Notes: generated by a model from the letters alone, not told the origin. Counted from the first letter of the stretch, positions 1 through 6,914 are shown. The stretch is DNA of 8,034 nt from an uncultured Neisseria sp. (GCA_927911515.1 CAKMQH010000157.1:1-8034); one strand, 5' to 3'. Made by a program: numbers and translations.

Positions 1-1486
1 GTTTTTGCTTTGGTGGCAAACCGCCAGCACGTTTTCCAGCTGCTGCAATCAAACAAATCCCATTCTTCGCGGCGGATGCTTTCAGGCAGCCTGAAAACGG
101 GTTTTGCGGTATGGTTATCGTCGTCTTCCACCCATAAATAACTGCAAACGGGCGATTTCGGCGCGAACCAAATCAGTGGAAATTCTGCCCTGCGGCGCAA
201 GCGTTGCCAAGCGCATGATGCTGGCGGCCAAATCGCGGAAGTTGCCACGCCACAGCGATTGACGCGACAGGGCAAAATCCAAATACAGCGCGTAGGCTTC
301 TTTGTTGAAGCGCGTGGCGCGTCCCAATTCCTGCGCGGCAAGGGCGAGCTGATGCTCAATATTGGGCGCGATGTCTTCGCGGCGGTCGGCGAGCGCGGGC
401 AGCGTGTAATGCCAAATGTTGATGCGGGCGAACAAATCTTCACGAAACCGCCCCGCTTGCACTTCGCGGCGCAAATCGCGGTTGGTGCCTGCGATGAGTT
501 GGAAATTGCTTTTCACTTCGCTGTCGCTGCCCACGGGGTAAAACTGTTTCTCTTCAATGGCTTTGAGCAACATAGCTTGCTCATCCAAGCCCAATTCGCC
601 AATTTCGTCTAAAAACAACACGCCTTTATCGGCGGTTTTCAGCCAACCATCGCGCTTGTCTGCCGCGCCTGTAAACGCGCCTTTTTTGTGTCCAAACAAA
701 CGCCGATGCCGCGCCATCGCCGCGCAAGGTGGCGCAGTTCACATCGACAAACTCGCCTTTAATCAAGTGGCGCGCCTTTTTCAACTCGAAAATCCTACGC
801 GCCAGCATCGATTTACCCGCTCCGGTAGGGCCGGAGAGCAGAATCGGTGACGGGGAATGGAGAGCGACTTGTTCGATTTCCGCAATCATGCGGTTGAAGG
901 CGGCGTTTTGGGTGGAGATGCCGCTTTTCAGGTAGCGCACCGCATCATCGCGCACAGCGGCAAGGCGTTCGGCAAGCACATCGTAACGCGCCAAATCCAA
1001 ATCGATGATTTCATAACCGCCGATATCGCCTTTCCCCATGCTGCGCCTTTGGTTTTTCGGCGGCGCAGTCTGCAACAGCACGCCAGGGATTTGGCGCGAT
1101 TCTACCAATAAAAAACAGGCAGATTTGCGCAACGTGCGTACCCGTGGTGATGTGGGTGAGATAGGTTTCCTCTTCCGTATCAAACGCATAGCCCGCCGCC
1201 CAATCGTGCAGCTTGGTATAAACCTCGGAAAAATCCCACGGGTTTCCAACTCCATGGGCACGAGATTAACGGCGGTGTGCGGCGACACCTGCTGAATATC
1301 GGCTTTTACATGATCCGCCAGATCGCGGTATTTCTCCGAATAAAACAGCTCCATGCGGTCAAGATGGAAATCCTGACGCTGGTTCATGGCAACATTCGGC
1401 CGCCACTTCTGCCAACGCCCTTGCCCGAAACCGCTGTCCAACACCGTACCGAGAAAGCTGACGGCGACTTGTTTTTTGTTACTCAT
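1..1486 (-). pseudogene. rtcR: RtcR, sigma54-dependent RNA repair operon activator; frameshifted, C-terminus cut by window edge
   Basis: RtcR is a bacterial enhancer-binding protein. An N-terminal CARF domain senses damaged tRNA, and an AAA+ domain drives sigma54 RNA polymerase at rtcBA-type operons. Visible here: the N-terminus at 1486 (MSNKKQVAVSFLGTVLD, like E. coli RtcR), the CARF region, Walker A GPTGAGKS, the sigma54-contacting GAFTGA loop (664-681), Walker B VLFLDEIGEL and the GTNRDLR stretch. Open frames cover 1486-626 and 717-115. Between them the correct product is recovered only by single-base corrections near 1243-1245 (one base short), 1110-1115 (one extra), 698-700 (one extra), 140-141 (one extra) and 46-50 (one short). 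The first two compensate, so residues decoded from about 1245-1115 are out of frame; the true frame there reads NPWDFSEVYTKLHDW. The repaired C-terminus continues as LENVLAVCHQSKN to the edge, about 495 of the roughly 530 codons usual for the family. The ATG at 1486 has only a weak GGA-type ribosome site. Identity is certain; whether the breaks are biological is not. Confidence 0.9.
80..96. repeat. Palindromic uptake-type sequence, Simonsiella/Kingella dialect
   Basis: TTTCAGGCAGCCTGAAA is a perfect palindrome around a central A/T. The plus strand contains AGGCAGCCTGAA (the AG-kingDUS string) and the minus strand AGGCTGCCTGAA (AG-simDUS). It lies inside the rtcR reading frame (FRLPES) rather than at a gene end. 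The AG-mucDUS copies elsewhere in the window use a different dialect. Confidence 0.8.
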
Positions 1487-1488
1487 CT

Positions 1489-1506
1489 TTTATTCCGTTT
1501 ATTCCG
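1489..1506. repeat. 9-bp tandem duplication TTTATTCCG x2
   Basis: Two perfect head-to-tail copies of TTTATTCCG lie 3 bp upstream of the rtcR start codon. The repeat sits where the rtcR ribosome site should be, and on the minus strand each copy reads CGGAATAAA, so it duplicates the weak GGA motif. A second unrelated 9-bp duplication occurs 34 bp further on. Confidence 0.8.
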
Positions 1507-1529
1507 TTTGAGTCTCAGACAGCCTTGTA

Positions 1530-1541
1530 TTCAAGCTGCCT
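1530..1541 (-). repeat. Degenerate DUS, 11/12 to AG-kingDUS
   Basis: The minus strand reads AGGCAGCTTGAA, one mismatch (C to T at position 8) from AGGCAGCCTGAA. Another decayed copy, AGGCTGTCTGAG on the minus strand, lies at 1514-1525. Both fall in the short spacer between the helicase gene and rtcR. Confidence 0.45.
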
Positions 1542-1558
1542 TCTTCATGTTCTTCATG
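1541..1558. repeat. 9-bp tandem duplication TTCTTCATG x2
   Basis: Two perfect adjacent copies of TTCTTCATG in the spacer between rtcR and the helicase gene. No coding or promoter role is evident. Confidence 0.75.
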
Positions 1559-1567
1559 TTTGAGATA

Positions 1568-1593
1568 GCCTGAAAAACTCTTTTTACTCAGGC
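1568..1593. terminator. Possible hairpin across the end of the helicase gene
   Basis: GCCTG (1568-1572) pairs with CAGGC (1589-1593), and inside it AAAAA pairs with TTTTT across a CTC loop, with a 3-nt bulge (ACT). The hairpin contains the stop codon (1584-1586) of the helicase gene. Its arms resemble the GCCTGAA core of the Simonsiella/Kingella uptake sequences, and inverted uptake sequences often serve as terminators in Neisseriaceae. There is no clean T-tract beyond either arm, so termination is only a possibility. Confidence 0.3.
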
Positions 1594-2255
1594 GGTATCA
1601 CTAACATAGGAATAACAAGCGTCCATTTTTCCAGCTTTTTAGTGCCGATTTTTTCTGGGATACGTTGGCGAAATGATTCTCCGACTTCGTCTAAATAACG
1701 TACTCTGAAAGTGTTGGCATAGGCGGTAGTTTTTGTCGGCAACGGTGGTAATTTGACGGTACGGGCAACTTCAATATCATCAGAAAGGAAAATATATCTG
1801 CCATCCTCCGTCCGTCTCATTTCCAATGGATCGTCTTTTTTCAGCTTCGCAGCAGCAAACAGACGTTGTTTCACAGTTTCGACATTGTTGTGACAGACAA
1901 TGAAGTCGATATCCAAATCACTTTTGCTATCGGTTTCTCCCTCGACTGCCGTGTTTCGATAAGCTGCCAAACGTCTGTATTCGGTATTCAACTCAGGTAA
2001 TTCGGTAAAGATTTGAGCCACGTTTTCAATATCATCAGGTAGCTTTGCCATCCAAGGATGCTCTGGGGTAGTTTGCAGTAGGGTCAGTGTTTCTATGGCA
2101 CGAGTCATAGCGACGTAATAAAGCCTCTGTTCGGCTTCATCAACTCCCTGCCAACCGCCGTCTAAAATGAAGACGTGCTTAAACTCCAACCCTTTGACTG
2201 CGTGCGCCGTGCCTAGAAATATACCTTCCGAACGGGTTTCATGTTCATCACCCAC
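1584..2255 (-). CDS. UvrD/Rep helicase C-terminal part, motifs V and VI (last piece)
   Basis: Motif V is GTAHAVKGLEFKHVFILDG (15-33) and motif VI is EQRLYYVAMTRAIETLTLL (42-60), a clear superfamily 1A ending. About 160 residues of unassigned sequence follow, to the TAA at 1584-1586. The displayed GTG start is formal: the frame is open upstream to about 2480 and reads QLQTDFLNEYPLQDEKLPEKSD and then a Ser/Gly/Asn/Glu-rich linker. Confidence 0.8.
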   Translation of the reverse strand: MGDEHETRSEGIFLGTAHAVKGLEFKHVFILDGGWQGVDEAEQRLYYVAMTRAIETLTLLQTTPEHPWMAKLPDDIENVAQIFTELPELNTEYRRLAAYRNTAVEGETDSKSDLDIDFIVCHNNVETVKQRLFAAAKLKKDDPLEMRRTEDGRYIFLSDDIEVARTVKLPPLPTKTTAYANTFRVRYLDEVGESFRQRIPEKIGTKKLEKWTLVIPMLVIPPE

Positions 2256-2318
2256 ATATTCGTAGAGCCAGCTTTTCAGAAAGGCAGACGAATATCGGTT
2301 AACAGTGCCACTACCGTT

Positions 2319-2330
2319 TTCAGACGACCC
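2319..2330 (-). repeat. AG-mucDUS, 11/12
   Basis: The minus strand reads GGGTCGTCTGAA, one mismatch at the first base. It encodes SSEN in the low-complexity linker ahead of helicase motif V, a different frame from most other copies. Confidence 0.7.
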
Positions 2331-2393
2331 GTTGTCTTCTATGGGCGACGCTTGGATTTCTGCCTCACGACTCTCTGCAAGGTTATCCGACTT

Positions 2394-2405
2394 TTCAGGT
2401 AGCTT
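2394..2405 (-). repeat. DUS-like, 11/12 to AG-eikDUS
   Basis: The minus strand reads AAGCTACCTGAA, one mismatch from the Eikenella-type AGGCTACCTGAA. It lies in the same helicase linker (KLPEK). A single 11/12 match could be chance. Confidence 0.3.
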
Positions 2406-2428
2406 CTCATCTTGCAGTGGATATTCGT

Positions 2429-2701
2429 TTAAGAAATCAGTTTGTAATTGCCTAAACCAAACACACCAACTGCCACCGCTTTTTTCACTTGTTCACTAAT
2501 AAGTTCTGCAAAAGCTTGTGATGTAAAGCCTTCGGTTTGTTTTTCCACGCCATCAATCAGGCGGACAAACTCACGGGTGTGACGCAATTTGATTTTGCTG
2601 CTTTTGTCGGCACTCAAAAAATAAGGTATGCCGTTTTTGTTCACACCATGCCTGCAGAGGTTTGAGACTGGCATTATGACGGGATAAAACTGCAATCTCA
2701 T
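2429..2701 (-). CDS. UvrD-type helicase middle part (sixth piece)
   Basis: Only the central part, NGIPYFLSADKSSKIKLRHTREFVRLIDGVEKQTEGFTSQAFAELISEQVKK, is in the true frame. It matches the usual UvrD 2B-region pattern of a short 'IPY' strand before a helical region. The first 23 residues and the last 15 or so are frameshift nonsense. The repaired exit at the A-run opposite 2480-2485 reads EQVKKSGGSWCVWFRQLQTDFLNEYP, followed by a hydrophilic low-complexity stretch down to motif V. Confidence 0.6.
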   Translation of the reverse strand: MRLQFYPVIMPVSNLCRHGVNKNGIPYFLSADKSSKIKLRHTREFVRLIDGVEKQTEGFTSQAFAELISEQVKKAVAVGVFGLGNYKLIS

Positions 2702-3254
2702 TCCATGCGACTTCGCTCAAGGTTTTCAGACGACCTATTTCGGTGATAACAGCTTGTGCCTGTATGTTGCTGCTGCTACCGAACGGCAGGCTAATGTGGC
2801 GCACACGCCCCTGCCTTTCGCTGTCTGTTGCAGCCCATACGCCACCGTTGGGCTGTGTTTGACGTTCAGGGTTGATAACAATCGGATGCAGCGTTTTCAG
2901 ACGACCTGTCATGCCGTTTATTACGCTGTTAGCAGCGCTGATGATGTATTGCGTACTGCGGTAGTTGTAGGTCAAATAGTCGGGTTGGGCAACGTCGTAG
3001 TCTTTTTGGAAACGGTGTATGTACTCGTTGCTCGTGCCATTGAAGGCGTAGATGTTTTGGTCATCGTCACCGACCGCCAGAATCGTCAGCTTGTCTTCTT
3101 CAGCCCGCTTCCTACCCGCAAGCGCAGAAACGAGTCGGTAGTGTTCTTCGCTGATGTCTTGGTATTCATCTACCAGAATATAGCGGAAACCTGCCATGAT
3201 ACGTTCGCGTGTCTCGTCGCTACCATCATCGTTTTCAAGGTCGTCTGAAAGCAT
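2571..3254 (-). CDS. UvrD/Rep helicase, motifs II to IV (fifth piece)
   Basis: Continues the superfamily 1A core: motif II FRYILVDEYQD (DEYQD at residues 29-33), motif III ILAVGDDDQNIYAFNG (61-72) and motif IV YNYRSTQYI (96-104). The ATG at 3254 lies inside the helicase domain, so it is not a genuine start; the frame extends upstream as RQAAAMLSDDL. The two GRLKTL stretches are encoded by uptake sequences. The true reading leaves the frame at the A-run opposite 2634-2638, so the tail from about RHTLFFECRQKQQ is spurious. Confidence 0.8.
   Translation of the reverse strand: MLSDDLENDDGSDETRERIMAGFRYILVDEYQDISEEHYRLVSALAGRKRAEEDKLTILAVGDDDQNIYAFNGTSNEYIHRFQKDYDVAQPDYLTYNYRSTQYIISAANSVINGMTGRLKTLHPIVINPERQTQPNGGVWAATDSERQGRVRHISLPFGSSSNIQAQAVITEIGRLKTLSEVAWNEIAVLSRHNASLKPLQAWCEQKRHTLFFECRQKQQNQIASHP
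2725..2736 (-). repeat. AG-mucDUS, exact
   Basis: Exact AGGTCGTCTGAA on the minus strand, read in frame as GRLK in IGRLKTLSEV of the UvrD domain. Confidence 0.9.
2896..2907 (-). repeat. AG-mucDUS, exact
   Basis: Exact copy on the minus strand, in frame as GRLK within TGRLKTLHPIV just after helicase motif IV. Confidence 0.9.
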
Positions 3255-3646
3255 AGCGGCAGCCTGCCTGCACCATCCTTAAACTGACTTTTGCCATATT
3301 CTCGGTTGTTGCCGTCAAAACGAACCCCCAAAAGCCGCATTGCCATACCGTCATAAGTCATGACCGTAACAGCAGCAGCAAGAGGACCGACCAGTCCGAA
3401 CAGGCGGCGCTTGACCTCCTGCGCCGCCAACCGGTTGAAAGTCAATACAATGATGGCGGATGCGGGAACATGTTGCACCCGTAAAAGGTAAGCAACACGG
3501 TGCACAATAACTCGCGTTTTGCCTGAACCCGGTCCGGCAAGAATAAGACGGTTACTGCCGCTTTGGTCGGTAACAACGGCTTTCTGCATCTCATTCAGCC
3601 CATCTGTAATTTCGCGCAGAGTTTGTGGCGATGCAGGCTCGTCCAA
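3170..3646 (-). CDS. UvrD/Rep helicase, motifs I to Ib (fourth piece)
   Basis: Superfamily 1A helicase start. LNEMQKAVV (17-25) resembles the Q-motif region. Walker A is AGPGSGKT (37-44), motif Ia is IIVLTFNRLAAQEVKRRL and motif Ib is VMTYDGMAMRLLG. The real product leaves this frame near 3273-3274, so the last 35 or so residues (LPLCFQTTLKTMMVATRH) are frameshift nonsense. The TTG start has no ribosome site, and the frame is continuous with the repaired linker upstream. Confidence 0.8.
   Translation of the reverse strand: MDEPASPQTLREITDGLNEMQKAVVTDQSGSNRLILAGPGSGKTRVIVHRVAYLLRVQHVPASAIIVLTFNRLAAQEVKRRLFGLVGPLAAAVTVMTYDGMAMRLLGVRFDGNNREYGKSQFKDGAGRLPLCFQTTLKTMMVATRHANVSWQVSAIFW
3238..3249 (+). 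repeat. AG-mucDUS, exact, plus orientation
   Basis: Exact AGGTCGTCTGAA on the plus strand, so the coding strand reads the complement and encodes SDDL. It lies just before helicase motif II. Confidence 0.9.
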
Positions 3647-3650
3647 TTCT

Positions 3651-3662
3651 TTCAGACGACCT
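3651..3662 (-). repeat. AG-mucDUS, exact
   Basis: Exact copy on the minus strand at the linker/UvrD boundary, in frame as GRLK in FKGRLKELDEP. Confidence 0.9.
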
Positions 3663-4509
3663 TTAAACCATTTATTTTTAAAATTCTTTTCTCCAAGCCA
3701 AAGTAATCACGCACCAAATTCAACCCTTCAGTAAGATTTTTCAGTGCGCGAAGGGCATATTCCTGCATCACATGGATTTGAAAGCGTTTTTCGCCGTAAA
3801 AAATGGAAAGCGGTTTATAGTCCTCCGCAAGATACTGGCGTTTGGCTGAGAGTGCTTCAGGATTAGGGATAATAGTCATGGCATGTCTCAGAATAGTCAT
3901 GCCGTGGTTGAGTTTGATCACACCTTGTTTGTGCATAAACAGCAAAGTCTGCTTGAGCAGAAGCTCACGACGGTCGGCGGGGATTTGCACCGACAATACC
4001 AAATCGTCGGCAATCTGCTGCACCAATTCACCCATGCGGGTTTCCACCATTACGTCTTTTTGGCGCACTCCGTTGGTTTTTGTCATCAAGAATGGTAAGA
4101 GGCACAGACTGATATTTCGGCGAAGCTCGGCGTTGTTTTGCAAGTTTTCCCAACTGTCGCTCTTAGGATTCTTGAAACGCACTTTCAAAAGGTTGTTGCC
4201 AACATCGCGGATTTGAAAACTGCCGCTGCTGTTTGTCCGCTGTGCCGCCTTATCATCGGCGAGCGACTGCATCAAAAGTTTGATTTCAGCCGGATTGGTT
4301 TCCAAACCCGCTTCATGCATTTGGTAGCAAACAGCATTCAACGAGAGATTTTGCCAAATGCCTTGATCTGCTTCCGGAATTTCGTTTTTTAAAATCTGCC
4401 AAAGTTTCTCTTCCCAAGCGATAACTTGCGCCAGACGTTTATCAGCAGGCTTTTTGTTGTCAGTACGCAAAATAACGGTCATGTGTGTATCGTTGGTAAG
4501 AATGTCCAA
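3652..4509 (-). CDS. Unassigned linker between RecQ and UvrD domains (third piece)
   Basis: Open piece of 285 residues with no catalytic motif I recognise. It is in the same frame as the repaired end of the RecQ piece, separated from it by the TAA at 4525-4527 (ELRGL-stop-KKLEELDILTNDTHMTV). It is rich in predicted helices (ADKRLAQVIAWEEKLWQILK; MQEYALRALKNLTEGLNLV). It may act as a helical or winged-helix spacer between the two motors. The TTG start is only formal. The frame leaves the true path at the A-run opposite 3687-3690; the repaired reading is EKNFKNKWFKGRLKELDEP, which leads into the UvrD piece. Confidence 0.6.
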   Translation of the reverse strand: MDILTNDTHMTVILRTDNKKPADKRLAQVIAWEEKLWQILKNEIPEADQGIWQNLSLNAVCYQMHEAGLETNPAEIKLLMQSLADDKAAQRTNSSGSFQIRDVGNNLLKVRFKNPKSDSWENLQNNAELRRNISLCLLPFLMTKTNGVRQKDVMVETRMGELVQQIADDLVLSVQIPADRRELLLKQTLLFMHKQGVIKLNHGMTILRHAMTIIPNPEALSAKRQYLAEDYKPLSIFYGEKRFQIHVMQEYALRALKNLTEGLNLVRDYFGLEKRILKINGLKVV

Positions 4510-4583
4510 TTCTTCCAGTTTTTTTTAGAGACCGCGCAATTCAGTGAAACTGCATGCTGTTGCCTGCATCAAATCGTCGGTAC

Positions 4584-6209
4584 TCAAAGGCGCATCTTCT
4601 GGCGCTTGAAACACGATTTCGACAATAGTTTGGTAAATTTCCGAGATACGCTTGCTGAACTTGTTTTTTCAATAATCGCCAGCGCCTCATCTAGATTCAG
4701 ACGACCTGAACGTGCGGGGAAAATACGGGTTTGATTTTCCTTACGCTCCAATAAGTCTGCGCGTTCTAGCCATGCCAGCACGGTTTTGACTTTGGTATCT
4801 GCCTGTCTATCATCGCTGTCAAAACTCATGTACTCCTCGGTGTCGCGCAAAATTTCGCCACCTGTTGCCACGATTTCACCGCAATGGTTTTTGCCGTATG
4901 CCGCCTGATTCAGCCAACCGACTTTCTTCCACACGGATTTCAAATCGCGCAATTCGATTTGCGACATTTTGCTGATGGAAAACTGCGTATCCACGTCTTT
5001 TCCGTCATAAAGCAACACGCATTTTGCATCTGCCTGATCCCTCCCTGCTCTACCCGCTTCCTGCAAATAATTCTCCAGCGAACCAGTAATCTCGGCATGA
5101 ATCACTAGGCGCACATCAGATTTGTCCACCCCCATACCAAAGGCGTTGGTGGCGACAATAACGCGCAAACTACCGCCAATAAACTGGTTTTGAATATCGG
5201 CTTTTTCGTTGTTGCCTAAACCGGCGTGGAAATGCTCACATGCCCAGCCTTGTTCTTTCAGATAATTCGAATAGTTTTCCGCACTTTTCCGCCGTCCGAC
5301 AAATACCACGGCTCCACCGCTTTGATGATCAAGTTCACGATGCAGCAGCTCGTTGATTTTTTGTTTTTTGAGGTCGTCTGAAATTTCCTGCACATCGTAA
5401 AACAGATTGTCGCGCGCGTTGTCTCCGATAAATTGGCGAAACTCAATACCCATTTCCTCTCGAAAATGGTGGGTAATATCAGCAAGGACGTCGGGTTTGG
5501 CGGTAGCAGTGAAACAACTGACCGGCGCAACCGCACTACTATTTTTGCTGTATTCAGCAATAAATTTGACTGCATATAGATAATCAGGACGGAAATCGTG
5601 CCCCCATTTAGACAAGCAATGCGCCTCATCAAATACCCAGCCGTTGATTTGACGCTGTGAAATAACAGTAATGAAACTTCTGTTGCGGAATTGCTCAGGT
5701 GCGACGAACAAGATGCCGATATCGCCCAACGCGGTTTTGTCTAAAATTTGGGCACGCTCAACCACCTCAACCAAGCCGTTAAGCATAGCAGCGCAGGTAG
5801 CACCTTTTTTCTCCAAACCGTCCAATTGATCTTTCATCAGCGATTGCAAAGGTGAAACAACTATTGTCAAGCCTCCGTTGCGGTAGTAGCGGTTGAGCGC
5901 TGGCAACTGGTAACACAAGGATTTACCGCCGCCCGTAGGCAACACCGCCAGCGTGTGCAATCCCTTCATACCGGATTGCACTACCGCACGTTGTCCACCA
6001 TCAAATCCCTTTACATCGCGGAAAGTAGGCAGTTTGAAATAACGCTGCAACTGTACATCTGGATTGAGCGTATCCTGACAATAACGACATTCCGTACTGC
6101 CACAATCATGATCACGCAACTCGGCAATCAACCGAGCCGTCTCGGGAAATTGATGCCGCACCCATGGTGCCAGTACAGAATTCCCACCAGAAACTTTTAA
6201 CCACGACAA
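4584..6209 (-). CDS. RecQ-type DEAH helicase core (second piece of the fusion)
   Basis: ATP-dependent 3'-5' helicase of the RecQ type. Residues counted from the TTG at 6209: cysteines C36, C41 and C44 (possible metal site), Walker A PTGGGKS 91-97, motif Ia VVSPLQSLMKDQ, motif II DEAHCLSKWGHDFRPDY from 194, motif III FTATA 233-237, motif IV VVFVGRRKSAE, motif V ATNAFGMGVDKSDV from 353 and motif VI QEAGRAGRD 383-391. A winged-helix-like stretch (VKTVLAWLERADLLER) follows. The TTG has no ribosome site, and the frame stays open and protein-like upstream to about 6257 (HNPDIIYPPSAYA), so this is not a free-standing gene. After the A-run at 4664-4669 the annotated end (FTKLLSKSCFKRQKMRL) is out of frame; the correct continuation is KNKFSKRISEIYQTIVEIVF. 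Confidence 0.8.
   Translation of the reverse strand: MSWLKVSGGNSVLAPWVRHQFPETARLIAELRDHDCGSTECRYCQDTLNPDVQLQRYFKLPTFRDVKGFDGGQRAVVQSGMKGLHTLAVLPTGGGKSLCYQLPALNRYYRNGGLTIVVSPLQSLMKDQLDGLEKKGATCAAMLNGLVEVVERAQILDKTALGDIGILFVAPEQFRNRSFITVISQRQINGWVFDEAHCLSKWGHDFRPDYLYAVKFIAEYSKNSSAVAPVSCFTATAKPDVLADITHHFREEMGIEFRQFIGDNARDNLFYDVQEISDDLKKQKINELLHRELDHQSGGAVVFVGRRKSAENYSNYLKEQGWACEHFHAGLGNNEKADIQNQFIGGSLRVIVATNAFGMGVDKSDVRLVIHAEITGSLENYLQEAGRAGRDQADAKCVLLYDGKDVDTQFSISKMSQIELRDLKSVWKKVGWLNQAAYGKNHCGEIVATGGEILRDTEEYMSFDSDDRQADTKVKTVLAWLERADLLERKENQTRIFPARSGRLNLDEALAIIEKTSSASVSRKFTKLLSKSCFKRQKMRL
4696..4707 (-). repeat. AG-mucDUS, exact
   Basis: Exact copy on the minus strand just after the winged-helix-like stretch of the RecQ domain, in frame as GRLN. 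Confidence 0.9.
5371..5382 (+). repeat. AG-mucDUS, exact, plus orientation
   Basis: Exact copy on the plus strand. The coding strand encodes SDDL between the two RecA-like lobes of the RecQ helicase. Confidence 0.9.
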
Positions 6210-6253
6210 AGCGTAAGCCGAGGGAGGGTATATAATATCAGGATTATGAATAT

Positions 6254-6913
6254 TCAGTTTTCATCAACTCCGTTAAAACGAGTGCGGCAAACTTTCAGAC
6301 GACCTTGGTCATCGTTGTCCTGCATCATCAGCCAAATGGTGCTGATCAGCCGCTTGACATCAGGGCATACGACGCGTTCGGGAATGGTAATGCAATCTGA
6401 AATCTGGTATGGCAGAGGCATGTCGGACAAGGTCGACCACAACTCAAATTCTTCGGGACTTTCTACCTTAATTTTGCCGAACGCCGTGCATTGGTCTTGG
6501 AAAAGTTGCCAGCATGCGTGGCAGTCAGCAAGCGGGGAATTAATTTCAGAAGAGATGATTTTATGGTTTTTGATCAAGCGATGATACGGATTTTGTGGAA
6601 ACGCCAAAGGCGAGAGCCGCAGCGTATCGATAACAGGCAATTTAAGCCATGCAGCTTCAGGTATTGCAGCCTTCAAATATTTCAAATCGTGCTCGAGAAA
6701 GTTATGCCCCATCAGCCACTTCAATCCATCAGTCATATGCGCCATTTCAACCAAGGCAGCATGAAAACCCTTTTCTCCACGAAAAGCTTTTTCAAAAAAT
6801 AAACCAGAGTCGGGGCGGAATGCACCGATTTTGAACGGCTTGTCGGTTTTCGGATCGACTTCCAAATCAATGATGAGAACAGCAGGGATGTGTACTTTTG
6901 TAGGAGTATTCAT
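6254..6913 (-). CDS. DEDD-family 3'-5' exonuclease-like domain (first piece of the fusion)
   Basis: Open piece of 219 residues from ATG 6913. Exo motif I is IIDLEVD (D16, E18). Exo II is LMGHNFLEHDLKYL (H70, N71, D76). Further conserved-looking sites are D96 (PVIDTLRLSPL) and Exo III SPLADCHACWQLF (D130). The histidine usual five residues before the last aspartate in DEDDh enzymes is N125 here, so activity is uncertain or follows a family variant. A frame also runs upstream of the ATG to about 6964, but that part overlaps the end of thg1; MNTPTK is the sensible start. The ribosome site AGAGG (6924-6928) is built partly from an uptake sequence. The frame ends at 6254 because a GAAAAC run is one A short. 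Confidence 0.75.
   Translation of the reverse strand: MNTPTKVHIPAVLIIDLEVDPKTDKPFKIGAFRPDSGLFFEKAFRGEKGFHAALVEMAHMTDGLKWLMGHNFLEHDLKYLKAAIPEAAWLKLPVIDTLRLSPLAFPQNPYHRLIKNHKIISSEINSPLADCHACWQLFQDQCTAFGKIKVESPEEFELWSTLSDMPLPYQISDCITIPERVVCPDVKRLISTIWLMMQDNDDQGRLKVCRTRFNGVDEN
6294..6305 (-). repeat. AG-mucDUS, exact
   Basis: Exact copy on the minus strand at the exonuclease/RecQ boundary, in frame as GRLK. Confidence 0.9.
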
Positions 6914-6914
6914 T

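Larger units (their letters stand above)
1584..6913 (-). pseudogene. Giant exonuclease-RecQ-UvrD fusion helicase, broken by six frameshifts and one stop
   Basis: Seven consecutive minus-strand open pieces join into one protein of about 1,780 residues. The order is DEDD exonuclease-like domain, cysteine cluster, RecQ-type DEAH helicase, winged-helix-like and unassigned linker, then UvrD/Rep helicase motifs I to VI. Each junction is repaired by adding one base: A-run opposite 6258-6261, A-run opposite 4664-4669, A-run opposite 3687-3690, GG opposite 3273-3274, A-run opposite 2634-2638 and A-run opposite 2480-2485. A single in-frame TAA remains at 4525-4527. Repaired junctions read smoothly (VDEKLNIHNPDIIYPPSAYA; CEQKNGIPYFLSADKSSK; EQVKKSGGSWCVWFRQLQTD), which argues for one ancestral frame rather than separate genes. 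Proteins annotated as RecQ-family helicases with this combined architecture are known from bacterial genomes. The start ATG at 6913 lies 13 bp after thg1, so co-transcription is likely. The cellular role is not established; DNA or nucleic-acid processing is inferred from domains. Confidence 0.85.

Noticed and set aside
4696..4710. TTCAG/CTGAA inverted arms around the DUS as a terminator
   Set aside because: The arms are only five bases long, the site is inside an open coding frame, and no T-tract follows.
2480..6261. Programmed frameshifting or transcriptional slippage at the A-runs
   Set aside because: The runs are only four to six A's, six separate events would be needed, no stimulatory structures are visible, and a nonsense codon is not explained. 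Error or decay is simpler.
6231..6584. TATAAT at 6231-6236 followed by a plus-strand ATG frame
   Set aside because: No matching -35 element. The frame is antisense to the exonuclease piece, and the region is coding on the minus strand once the frameshift is repaired.
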